Below are positions 54,282-62,225 of a stretch of 64,000 nucleotides of DNA, piece by piece (position 1 is the first letter of the stretch; each line of letters opens with the position of its first letter). Source of the stretch: Gammaproteobacteria bacterium (lineage in GTDB: Bacteria > Pseudomonadota > Gammaproteobacteria > JAUZRS01); the NCBI GenBank assembly GCA_030949385.1, contig JAUZSP010000010.1:62001-126000 (forward strand). Direction: 5' to 3'. The position numbers and the translations under genes are program-made. Under the pieces are notes generated by a model that ran no database searches, had not been told where the DNA came from, and saw only the letters and a list, made by a program, of their open reading frames with translations.

Positions 54282-54983
54282 GTTTAATTGTCCTATGTTT
54301 TCCACTGTTTGTTGACACAAGTGTGCTGTTGTAATTAACGGCTAAGGCGTAACCTTCTTGACAATTTTATTACCACTGCCTTGGTATTCCATGACGTATA
54401 TCCCTGACCTTTTTTATTTTTTGGTCAATTCAAAACAGTTTCAGTTTGAATTTATCAGTCATTGTCTAGCTGGAAAAAACAGATCCAGAGGTTACTTTAA
54501 AAGCCCTATTACCGTTTAACAAACACATCATCCAATTCCAACAACCTAACGTTGCCTGCTTAGACTGCTACTGGAACCTACAGTTCCGAAAGCCCTTCTT
54601 GAGAAAATAATTCTTTATAGAAGCAAGCTAAAGATTTTCCTTTGGAACTGCCTCTTCGTGTTCTGCGACTTTCGGTAGTTATTTTGACACATTGAATTAC
54701 TGAATGGCTAATAAAAAGTGTTTTTTGTTTGAAATGAGCTGTTGTTGGTTGTTTTTTGTACAAAAAAGGGGTTGTTTCGCCATTAAATTGACGATCAACG
54801 GTATGAGATAGAGAGTAATAGGATTTTTGTGTGTAGGTATTTAGGTAAACACACGATTGTTGGTAAAGCATAAAGTACTCAATATGTCACAATTGTCATA
54901 TCATATTGGTGTTTCTTGGGGTGTCATAGGGAAGTGATACTGCTTCAATTAAGAGGATTATAATTCTTTTTTTATTTGGGTGA
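54282..54983. other. AT-rich intergenic stretch with a doubtful 97-codon frame (54578-54871, minus)
   Basis: About 700 bp with no convincing gene. An ACAC-AA-GTGT dyad (54315-54324) near the XRE gene could be an operator, and a TGACC...GGTCA dyad with a T/A-rich centre lies near 54390-54412. The minus frame at 54578-54871 ends ...RRGSSKGKSLACFYKELF and lacks any recognised domain; its upper half is low-complexity in base content. It may be a degenerate remnant of a longer gene. The region could also hold the truD promoter (54900-54980). Confidence 0.5.
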
Positions 54984-54986
54984 GTG

Positions 54987-56039
54987 ATGAAAATGAGTGT
55001 ATTGGAGAGTAAAACTGAAATGAAAGAGTGGGCAAGATTGTTAGATAAACCGATGCAGAAAGCGGTTTTGCGTTGCCAGCCAGCGGATTTTCAGGTGGAT
55101 GAGGTATTGGGCTTTGAACCCAGTGGTGAAGGTGAACATTGGTTTTTACAGCTGGAAAAAACCGCCTTGAACAGCGATGAGGTGGCGAAAAGAGTGGCTG
55201 ATTTAGCTCAAGTCAAACTCATGGACGTGGGTTACTCGGGTTTAAAAGATCGAAATGCCATTACTCGTCAGTGGTTCAGTGTCTATTTGCCTGGGAAAAG
55301 TGCGCCAGATTGGCAGAGTTTGAACAGCGAAAATGTTTCTGTCCTACAGGTAACGCAACATTCGAAAAAATTGCGTCGTGGGGTGCATAAAGCGAATCGT
55401 TTTGAGATTACCCTACGTGAATTTGAGGGCGATTTTAATGAATTAAAAAATCGACTCGGTTTTTTGCAAAAAAACGGGTTTGCTAATTATTTTGGTGAGC
55501 AGCGGTTTGGTCACGGTGGACGTAATATTGATCGAGCATTGGCTCTGTTTGAGCGGCGTTTACGAAAAGTCTCACGAGCGAAAAAATCAATCTATTTGTC
55601 AGCGGCGCGTTCATGGTTGTTCAATTGTGTGTTGTCAGAACGGATCAAGCAGGGACGTTGGGATCAGTTGCAGCAGGGCGATGTGGTGATGTTGCACGGT
55701 TCGCACAGCATTTTTGCCATTGAAACAGTGGACGAGTTATTACAGCAACGTTTGGCTGAGGGCGACATTCACCTCACAGGGCCGATGTGGGGTAAAGGCT
55801 GTTCTAAGCTGGGTGAAGAGGCGTACGCATGGGAGAAGGCGTGTATCGTCTCTGAGCCGCCTTTGACTGTGGGGCTGGAGGCCGCAGGGATGAAAATGGA
55901 GCGCCGACCGTTGCGGGTTTTTATTAAGGGTGTGGAGTTGATGGCGCTGGAAGCCGGTGTGGTGAGGTTGGCGTTTGAGTTGCCCACCGGCAGTTACGCC
56001 ACCAGTTTGCTGCGGGAGTTGCTGAATTATCGGCAGTGA
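54987..56039 (+). CDS. truD: tRNA pseudouridine synthase TruD
   Basis: Makes pseudouridine-13 in tRNA-Glu. The 350-residue protein has the conserved catalytic motif GYSGLKDRNAITRQWFSV (~83-100, with the Asp), the NYFGEQRFGHGGRNI region (~165-180), and a C-terminal LPTGSYATSLLRELLN motif. Three starts (GTG 54984, ATG 54987, ATG 54993) are close and differ by at most three residues. It stands alone between the XRE gap and rpfF; E. coli has truD with surE and pcm, so the neighbourhood differs. Confidence 0.95.
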   Translation: MKMSVLESKTEMKEWARLLDKPMQKAVLRCQPADFQVDEVLGFEPSGEGEHWFLQLEKTALNSDEVAKRVADLAQVKLMDVGYSGLKDRNAITRQWFSVYLPGKSAPDWQSLNSENVSVLQVTQHSKKLRRGVHKANRFEITLREFEGDFNELKNRLGFLQKNGFANYFGEQRFGHGGRNIDRALALFERRLRKVSRAKKSIYLSAARSWLFNCVLSERIKQGRWDQLQQGDVVMLHGSHSIFAIETVDELLQQRLAEGDIHLTGPMWGKGCSKLGEEAYAWEKACIVSEPPLTVGLEAAGMKMERRPLRVFIKGVELMALEAGVVRLAFELPTGSYATSLLRELLNYRQ

Positions 56040-56109
56040 TGTTTGGGTTGTCTGTCAGAATTGTCACCATAGTCTACTTGGTCTGACTTTTGCTCGGTAA
56101 GAAGCTAAT

Positions 56110-56123
56110 GCCGCTTGAGCGGC
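56110..56123 (+). promoter_or_regulatory. Hairpin in the rpfF leader
   Basis: GCCGC (56110-56114) and GCGGC (56119-56123) form a tight 5-bp stem with a TTGA loop about 33 bp before the rpfF ATG. It is not followed by a T-run. It could stabilise the leader or affect ribosome access; no known regulatory class matches. Confidence 0.25.
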
Positions 56124-56155
56124 GTAACCGTCAAAAATACAAGTAGGATTCTTCA

Positions 56156-57052
56156 ATGAATGCAGCAGTGAAAGCCCCTAAACTTCGTTTTAATCAAGCC
56201 ATTAATTTTGAATTAAGCGTGTATGAATACGCGCAGTTGGAGACCTTTTTTGACGAAAAGTATCAGACGTTTTGGTATTACATGAACGCCACTCCGAGAC
56301 CCTGTTTCACTCCGACGTTGTTGGCGGACATTAACAGTTTTTTTGGCAGCGTTAAGCAGGAGATAGAGAGTGAACACGGGCGTGATGTTGAATATTTAGT
56401 CTTGGCTTCAGAGTTTGATGGCACGTTTAATTTAGGCGGTGATTTGAATCTGTTTAAAACCTTGATTGAAAACCGAGACGCACAGCAATTGCAAAAATAC
56501 GCCGATGCGTGTGTGGATGTGTTGTATCAAAACGTCAACAGCTTGGACAGCAATATCACCACCATCTCTTTAGTGCAAGGGGATGCCTTGGGTGGTGGTT
56601 TTGAAGCCGCGCTCTCCAGTAATGTTTTGGTGGCGGAAAAAGGGGTGAAAATGGGGCTGCCCGAGGTGATGTTTAACCTCTTCCCTGGCATGGGTGCTTA
56701 CAGTTTTCTATCGCGTAAAATCGGCAATCTGGCGGCGGAAAAGATGATTTTGAGTGGCAAACTTTACCGTGCCGAAGAGCTGCATGAGATGGGTGTGGTG
56801 GATGTGTTGGCGGAAAAAGGCGAAGGTGAAAAAGCGGTGTACGCCTACATTAAACGTGAAAAACGCATGGCGAACAGTGTGCGGGCGATGCGCAAAGTGA
56901 AAAACTATTGCAACCCCGTCAGTTACGAAGAGCTGCGCAACATCACTAAAATTTGGGTGCAAGCGGCCTTGAATTTGAACAAAAAAGATCTGCGCATGAT
57001 GGCGCGTTTGGTTGCGCGTCAAAATGGCAAACAGCAAGAAGCCGCAGCGTAA
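56156..57052 (+). CDS. rpfF: DSF synthase RpfF (enoyl-CoA hydratase-like)
   Basis: 298 residues, matching the diffusible signal factor synthase of Xanthomonas and Burkholderia. The diagnostic N-terminal pattern is YEYAQLETFFDEKYQTFW followed by PRPCFTPTLLADI. The dehydratase/thioesterase glutamates are in GGGFEAALSSNVL (~145-155) and GLPEVMFNLFPGMGAYSF (~168-185), both kept. It makes cis-2-unsaturated fatty acid signals from acyl-ACP. The usual partners rpfC (sensor) and rpfG (HD-GYP) are not in the window. The next gene is an MFS carrier 52 bp downstream. Confidence 0.9.
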   Translation: MNAAVKAPKLRFNQAINFELSVYEYAQLETFFDEKYQTFWYYMNATPRPCFTPTLLADINSFFGSVKQEIESEHGRDVEYLVLASEFDGTFNLGGDLNLFKTLIENRDAQQLQKYADACVDVLYQNVNSLDSNITTISLVQGDALGGGFEAALSSNVLVAEKGVKMGLPEVMFNLFPGMGAYSFLSRKIGNLAAEKMILSGKLYRAEELHEMGVVDVLAEKGEGEKAVYAYIKREKRMANSVRAMRKVKNYCNPVSYEELRNITKIWVQAALNLNKKDLRMMARLVARQNGKQQEAAA

Positions 57053-57104
57053 CGGCTTAACTTCTCTGCTAAGCTGAACTCTTTTTACGGTGGGATGGGG
57101 TTGA

Positions 57105-58271
57105 GTGGCAGAGCATCGTTGGGTTTTACTGCTGGTTTCCACCTTTGCAGGTCTGACCTTCTCTTTTTGTTTGCAAACCGTCCCGCCGTTGATGCCGGTT
57201 TTGGTGATCGAGTTGCAGATCAGCTTTGCCCAAGCAGGTCTATTAATGGGCTTGTTTACCCTGCCTGCGTTGCTGGTGGCGCTGCCCAGTGGTCTGTTGT
57301 TGGATCGTTACGGTGCGCGGCGGGTGGCGGTGCTGGCAGCGGTTTTGCTGCTGCTGGGTAATCTGTTGGCGGCGCTGGTTGAGGGTTATTTGCCCTTGGC
57401 GCTGGGGCGTTTGATTGCGGGCAGTGGGGCGGCGGTATTGATCGTGGTGGCACCGCAGGTGGTGGCGGCGGCGTTTCGCCAACAGGGTTTGGGCTTGGCG
57501 ATGGGGTTGTTTAACGTCTCGGTGCCATTAGGCACCTTGTTGGCGTTGAACGGCCTTGTTTTACTGTTGCCTGAATGGGGCTGGCAAGGTGCCTTTTGGC
57601 TTGACCTGCTGTTGTCTGTGTTGCTGTTGCTGCTGGTACTGCGCTTTTATCCCACTCACTTATCTTCAGATCATGTTGCAAGCGCTTCTCTGTGGCAGGC
57701 GGTGCGGGGTGTGCCTGTCAGTCTCTGGTGGTTGAGTCTCTGTTTGGCGCTGTACGCGATGGGCGCGATGCAGTTTTTCAGTTTTGCCCCCGCGTTTTAT
57801 CAGTCTGAGGGTCTGGGGGAGGCTTCGGCTGGGCTGTTGGCCAGTGCGCCCATGTTGCCCTCACTGCTGCTGGCACCGCTGTTTGGCTGGCTCACGGATC
57901 GTTTTGGTTTTCGTTGGTTGTTTGTTTTGTTGGGCAGTGTGGGGGCGGCGTTGGTGTTGTTGATTTTGCCGTTGCACGATCTGGGTGGGTTATTTTATCC
58001 ATTGTTATTGGGGCTGTTTTTGGCGCTGATGGTGCCGACGATCTACAGTATGCCGCCGGAATTGTTGCCAGCGGAGTCTTTGGGTTTGGCTTACGGCTTG
58101 TTGAGCATGGCTTTTGGTGTGGGGGCGCTGTTGGGTGCGTTGACGGTGGGTTGGGCGCGTGATGGGAGTGGTGATTATCAGCTGGGGTTTCAGTGGATGG
58201 CCTTGGCCAGCGTGCTGGCAGCGGGGGCGATTTTGGGGGTCTTGAAGAGGGGTCGTGTTACGCCTGTGTGA
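57105..58271 (+). CDS. MFS transporter
   Basis: A 388-residue 12-helix carrier starting at GTG 57105. Helices begin at about 7-25 (LLLVSTFAGLTFSF), and the A-motif between helices 2 and 3 reads GLLLDRYGARR (~62-72). The closest likeness is to the small cyanate/NimT-type MFS group, but the substrate cannot be named. It follows rpfF on the same strand, 52 bp away, and ends 7 bp before the convergent SEC-C gene. Export of a lipid signal is possible but not shown. Confidence 0.85.
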   Translation: MAEHRWVLLLVSTFAGLTFSFCLQTVPPLMPVLVIELQISFAQAGLLMGLFTLPALLVALPSGLLLDRYGARRVAVLAAVLLLLGNLLAALVEGYLPLALGRLIAGSGAAVLIVVAPQVVAAAFRQQGLGLAMGLFNVSVPLGTLLALNGLVLLLPEWGWQGAFWLDLLLSVLLLLLVLRFYPTHLSSDHVASASLWQAVRGVPVSLWWLSLCLALYAMGAMQFFSFAPAFYQSEGLGEASAGLLASAPMLPSLLLAPLFGWLTDRFGFRWLFVLLGSVGAALVLLILPLHDLGGLFYPLLLGLFLALMVPTIYSMPPELLPAESLGLAYGLLSMAFGVGALLGALTVGWARDGSGDYQLGFQWMALASVLAAGAILGVLKRGRVTPV

Positions 58272-58277
58272 CTGGCG

Positions 58278-59234
58278 TTAGTGCAGGCCACAGCATTTTT
58301 TGTATTTCTTGCCGCTGCCACAAGGGCAGGGTTCGTTACGCCCTACTTTTTTTGTGGTGGGTGTCACGTTGTTGTTACGCCAGCCCATTGGCGTTGAGCG
58401 TTCTCCTGGGGTGACTTTTTTGTCGGCGATGGGAACCGATACTGCGGCGTATTCCATGCCTTTGTCGAGCACGTCAGTGTCTGGATATAACCACCAGGTT
58501 AGCTCTTTGATGGGCTCTTTAATATAACCATCGACCACTTTGTCTTTGTTTTTGATGGTTTCATTTAGATCATTTTTTAGGCAGATTTTGAGTGATTTGG
58601 CGTTGAGTACCATGGGGGCAATGAGCTGTTTACTGATCGCTTGCCGCAGCAGTTCTTCGAGTTCACGAGGGTGAAGGTCATAGGCGATTAAGGCGATGCT
58701 GTCCCAGACATAACCGGCGATGTGCTCCAGTTTTCCTTCCATCAACTCTTTCAGATAGGCGATGACCTCAGCCCGCTCCAGTTGACCTTCTTTCCATAAC
58801 ACCATAAATGCATCGAGTGCGCCGCTGCGTATCCACGGGTTTAGGCTGGCATTTTCGACCACGGATTTTATCGGTTGTAGATTGCCGTCGTAGACCGAGG
58901 CCAGAATGCGGCCTAATGCCTCGGTGAACACTTCACCGGTCAGGTTGACGATTTTGTCGCCAGGGTGGGAGATCAGTTTGATCACCAGCGGGTAGGCGGC
59001 TTGTTTTCGCAGATAGGCAAGAATAAAAATCGAGACAACATGGCGAATGTACTCTTGGCCGAGTATTTCGATTTGGTGCGGATGCTCTGCCAGCGTTGCT
59101 ATTTCATCGAGCAACATTGGTGTTAATTCGGTTTGTCGCTGTTCTACGGCGATGAAGACCTCTTCTGAAGGGGGCTGAGCAATGGATTTTAGCTGTTCGA
59201 ACAAGGCCGTGGCAGAGTGTGCATGATCGGTCAT
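58278..59234 (-). CDS. DUF1186-like protein with C-terminal SEC-C motif
   Basis: A 318-residue protein starting at ATG 59234 behind a strong AGGAGGAGA site. Residues ~30-250 are helical HEAT-like repeats that match the DUF1186 pattern. The C-terminus is a SEC-C zinc motif, [19 protein letters not shown] (~297-315), with the CxC...CC set. SEC-C motifs bind zinc and are found on SecA and many uncharacterised adaptor proteins. No function is known for DUF1186 itself. Convergent with the MFS gene. Confidence 0.88.
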   Translation of the reverse strand: MTDHAHSATALFEQLKSIAQPPSEEVFIAVEQRQTELTPMLLDEIATLAEHPHQIEILGQEYIRHVVSIFILAYLRKQAAYPLVIKLISHPGDKIVNLTGEVFTEALGRILASVYDGNLQPIKSVVENASLNPWIRSGALDAFMVLWKEGQLERAEVIAYLKELMEGKLEHIAGYVWDSIALIAYDLHPRELEELLRQAISKQLIAPMVLNAKSLKICLKNDLNETIKNKDKVVDGYIKEPIKELTWWLYPDTDVLDKGMEYAAVSVPIADKKVTPGERSTPMGWRNNNVTPTTKKVGRNEPCPCGSGKKYKKCCGLH

Positions 59235-59267
59235 TATTTCTCCTCCTGATGTGGGTTTTATTGTGTT

Positions 59268-60182
59268 TTAGCGGCGTTTTTTACGCGCCTCTTTTTTGGC
59301 TTTTTTCTTTTCAGCCTCTTTTTCCAGTCGGATGTGCAGTTCGATCAGCTCTTGTTCGACCATTTCGGGGCGTTCCAAACTGATGCGGCCTAAGGTGGCA
59401 TCACGGAATTCGGTCAGTAAAATCTTTGAAATTTTATTCAGGTTAACCAGACCGCCGCTGACCAGAGCGCCGCGCTGGCGACCGATGGTCTCTAAAAACT
59501 CCAGTTCACTCTCGGGTAGGGTGTCCAGTTGATAACGCCGTTTTAGATTGTCAGGATAATAGTTAAGCAGATATTCTGCGGCAAAAAAGCCCACGTCATC
59601 GTACTCCATTGCGGTGTCTTTAATCGCGCCACTGGTGGCCAAACGGTAGGCGCTTTGTTGGTTTTCTACTTTTGGCCAGAGAATGCCAGGGGTGTCGAAC
59701 AGCGTCACGCCGTTGTCGAGAATGATGCGTTGTTGGCGTTTGGTAACCGCCGGTTCGTTGCCTGTTTTGGCAATCAGGCGACCGGAGAGGGTGTTGATCA
59801 GGGTGGATTTGCCCACATTGGGGATGCCCATAATCATCGCATTGATGTTGCCTACGGAGCGTACCGGTACCATCTGCTTGATCAAATTGCTGAGGCTGCG
59901 GATCTGCTCCGGTTGCTCGCGGCTGACGGCTATGGCTTTGACCTGCTGTTGGGTTTCAAAATGGTCGATCCAGAGTTGAGTCACCTCAGGATCGGCCAGA
60001 TCGCTTTTGTTCAGCAATTTAATGGTGGGTTTGTCGGCGCTGAGACGGCCAATAACGGGGTTTTCACTGCTGTAGGGCAGCCGTGCGTCCACCACTTCGA
60101 TGATGACTTGCACTTTGTTGAGAATTTCTTTGATCTCTTTGGTGGCCTTGAACATGTGGCCGGGATACCAATTGATGCTCAT
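59268..60182 (-). CDS. ylqF: Ribosome biogenesis GTPase YlqF/RbgA
   Basis: A 304-residue circularly permuted GTPase, the family that helps late large-subunit assembly. The G motifs run in permuted order: G4 LLNKSDLADPE (~57), G1 [16 protein letters not shown] (~117), G3 DTPGILWPK (~163). The opening INWYPGHMFKATKEI is diagnostic. The C-terminal tail is highly basic (KEAEKKKAKKEARKKRR), probably for RNA binding. Its start overlaps the end of the J-domain gene (ATGA at 60179-60182). Confidence 0.93.
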   Translation of the reverse strand: MSINWYPGHMFKATKEIKEILNKVQVIIEVVDARLPYSSENPVIGRLSADKPTIKLLNKSDLADPEVTQLWIDHFETQQQVKAIAVSREQPEQIRSLSNLIKQMVPVRSVGNINAMIMGIPNVGKSTLINTLSGRLIAKTGNEPAVTKRQQRIILDNGVTLFDTPGILWPKVENQQSAYRLATSGAIKDTAMEYDDVGFFAAEYLLNYYPDNLKRRYQLDTLPESELEFLETIGRQRGALVSGGLVNLNKISKILLTEFRDATLGRISLERPEMVEQELIELHIRLEKEAEKKKAKKEARKKRR

Positions 60183-60940
60183 CGTTTTTTTGCCAGTAAA
60201 GTGCGTTTGGCTTGATTGATTTGGGCGGCCAAATAGTCGGAGCCGCCTCGGTCAGGGTGGACCTTTTGCATCAGTTTACGGTGTGCGCTGGTAATCTGTT
60301 TGCGATTAAGCGGTTCCGCTGGATCTAAGCCTAAAATCTCCAAGGCCTCTGCTTGACTCATGCCTGTTTTTGGGGGCGGTGCTGCGCTCGGTTCTTCTGT
60401 GTTTACTTTGCGCCCCCATTGTGGCCAGTTGTCACCAAAACGCTGCTGCAGATAGTTTTCCAGCAGCGATTGTGAGGTGCCGTCTGCTTGGCACTCTTGC
60501 CAAAAAATCTCCAGTTGCGGTTGGGTAAGCTCTCCCAAGGAAAACCCTTGGTAACGACCGCGTAAAACGTCACCTGACAGTGGGGTTTTTTGTTGATCCA
60601 GATCCAAGGTGAGAAACAGGCTGTTGGCGGTAAAGGCAACGCTGGGCGGTGGAACGGCAGATCGTCCGGGCTGGAATAGGTTTTTTAGCTGATGGAGCAG
60701 AGGGGCAAATTGCATCAGGCGCATCACTTTTTGGGCAAAGGGAATTATGGCGGCAACAACGGCAAACAGCCACGGCAGCCGCCCCGTAAGGGTGATGAGC
60801 AGCAGCAGAGACGCACCACCCCAGAGGAAAAATTTTCCATAGAGTTGTTGGCGTTGAGGTGCTGAGAGGCGGTTTAGGTGACGGAAAAACAGCACGATGC
60901 CAAACAGCAGCAGTAAAATCAACAGTAGGCGGCCAAACAT
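60179..60940 (-). CDS. Membrane protein with C-terminal J domain
   Basis: A 253-residue protein with N-terminal membrane segments (~1-20 and ~30-62) and a short C-terminal J domain (~195-253) with the HPD-bearing AHRKLMQKVHPDRGGSDYLA. The same layout occurs in TIM14/DjlA-like membrane co-chaperones of DnaK, but the order membrane-then-J is closest to uncharacterised DnaJ-like inner-membrane proteins. It would recruit DnaK to the membrane. It precedes and overlaps ylqF, so the two genes are coupled. Confidence 0.85.
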   Translation of the reverse strand: MFGRLLLILLLLFGIVLFFRHLNRLSAPQRQQLYGKFFLWGGASLLLLITLTGRLPWLFAVVAAIIPFAQKVMRLMQFAPLLHQLKNLFQPGRSAVPPPSVAFTANSLFLTLDLDQQKTPLSGDVLRGRYQGFSLGELTQPQLEIFWQECQADGTSQSLLENYLQQRFGDNWPQWGRKVNTEEPSAAPPPKTGMSQAEALEILGLDPAEPLNRKQITSAHRKLMQKVHPDRGGSDYLAAQINQAKRTLLAKKR

Positions 60941-61045
60941 ACCCGCTCCAGAGATGTATTCTAAGTCGGAGCAAGTATACGCAGCTCATCCATCACTACA
61001 AGGGAAGTTCTGTGCCAGAGTGTGGGTTTTGGTGCAGGTGGGTTG

Positions 61046-61078
61046 AACGCACCGACGGGGTGTTTAAATCGGTGCGTT
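61046..61078 (-). terminator. Hairpin after the epimerase gene
   Basis: Arms AACGCACCGA (61046-61055) and TCGGTGCGTT (61069-61078) form a perfect 10-bp stem with a 13-base loop, 14 bp beyond the epimerase stop on the minus strand. No T-run follows on the minus strand; on the plus strand a TTTTG follows. It likely slows or ends transcription between the epimerase and the J-domain gene. Confidence 0.5.
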
Positions 61079-61092
61079 TTGTTGCCGTGGCG

Positions 61093-62124
61093 TTATTTGC
61101 TCAGATCATCCACATACCAATCCATCGCTTCCAACATGCCCTCACCGATGCGGTGACTGGGTTGGTAACCCAATCGCTCTTGAGATTTGCTGATGTCTGC
61201 CAGCGAGTGACGCACGTCTCCGGCACGAAAATCACGGTAGGTGGGTTTGGCATCCTTTAGATGAGGAAAGCGTTCCACCAATAAGACACGAATGTTTTCG
61301 TACAGCTCGTTGAGGGTGGTGCGATCTCCCACGGCGACGTTGTAGACCTGATTGGCCGCTTCAGGGTGTTGTGAGGTGGCGGCGAGTAAGTTGGCCTGTA
61401 CGGTGTTGTCGATGTAACAGAAATCGCGGCTGGTTTCGCCGTCGCCGTTGATGAAAATTTCTTCGTTATTGATCATCGCATCGACCCATTTTGGGATAAC
61501 GGCGGCGTAAGCGCCGTCGGGGTCTTGGCGACGACCGAAAATATTAAAGTAGCGCAGGCCGATGGATTCCATGCCGTAGCAGCGGCCAAAGACGTTGGCG
61601 TACTGTTCGTTGACTACTTTGGTGACGGCGTAAGGTGAGAGAGGGTTGCCGATTTTGTCTTCCACTTTGGGCAAGCCCGGATGGTCGCCGTAGGTGGAGC
61701 TGGAGGCGGCGTAGACAAAGCGTTTTACGTTTGCGTCCCGTGCGGCGACCAACATATTGAGAAAGCCGCTGATGTTGTTGTTGTTGGTGGTAATGGGGTC
61801 TTCCAAGGAGCGGGGTACAGAGCCGAGCGCCGCTTGATGCAACACATAATCAACGCCGTCACAGGCATCACGGCACTGCTCTAAGGTGCAGATGTCGCCT
61901 TTTTTGAAGGTGAACCGTTGCCACTGAGCGGCGCTGACACTGGCCTTCACTTTATCCATGTTGTGCTGATGGCCGGTGGCAAAATTGTCTAAACCGACGA
62001 CGTTTTGATTTAATTTGAGCAGTGTTTCGAGCAAGTTGGAGCCGATAAAACCGGCTACACCGGTAATCAACCACGTGGAGGGTGTCTTGGTCAGATGTTG
62101 TTTGAGTGTTTCATAGGCGGTCAT
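61093..62124 (-). CDS. NAD-dependent UDP-N-acetylglucosamine 4-epimerase-like (WbpP/TviC type)
   Basis: A 343-residue short-chain dehydrogenase-type epimerase: NAD motif [18 protein letters not shown] (~21-38), catalytic triad Ser in [14 protein letters not shown] (~139-150) and Tyr-Lys in [12 protein letters not shown] (~165-176), and the [24 protein letters not shown] motif near 190. The sequence is close to WbpP/TviC, which interconverts UDP-GlcNAc/UDP-GlcNAcA epimers for O-antigen or capsule. No glycosyltransferases lie beside it in the window, so its pathway is unknown. Confidence 0.9.
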   Translation of the reverse strand: MTAYETLKQHLTKTPSTWLITGVAGFIGSNLLETLLKLNQNVVGLDNFATGHQHNMDKVKASVSAAQWQRFTFKKGDICTLEQCRDACDGVDYVLHQAALGSVPRSLEDPITTNNNNISGFLNMLVAARDANVKRFVYAASSSTYGDHPGLPKVEDKIGNPLSPYAVTKVVNEQYANVFGRCYGMESIGLRYFNIFGRRQDPDGAYAAVIPKWVDAMINNEEIFINGDGETSRDFCYIDNTVQANLLAATSQHPEAANQVYNVAVGDRTTLNELYENIRVLLVERFPHLKDAKPTYRDFRAGDVRHSLADISKSQERLGYQPSHRIGEGMLEAMDWYVDDLSK

Positions 62125-62225
62125 AAAGAATCACTTTTTTGTGGTGGGTTTAATTGTGGATTGATACTAGAGAGCGGCCTAGTCGAGGTCAATGCCGCCT
62201 CACATAGGCTGAGATGATATTAGGC

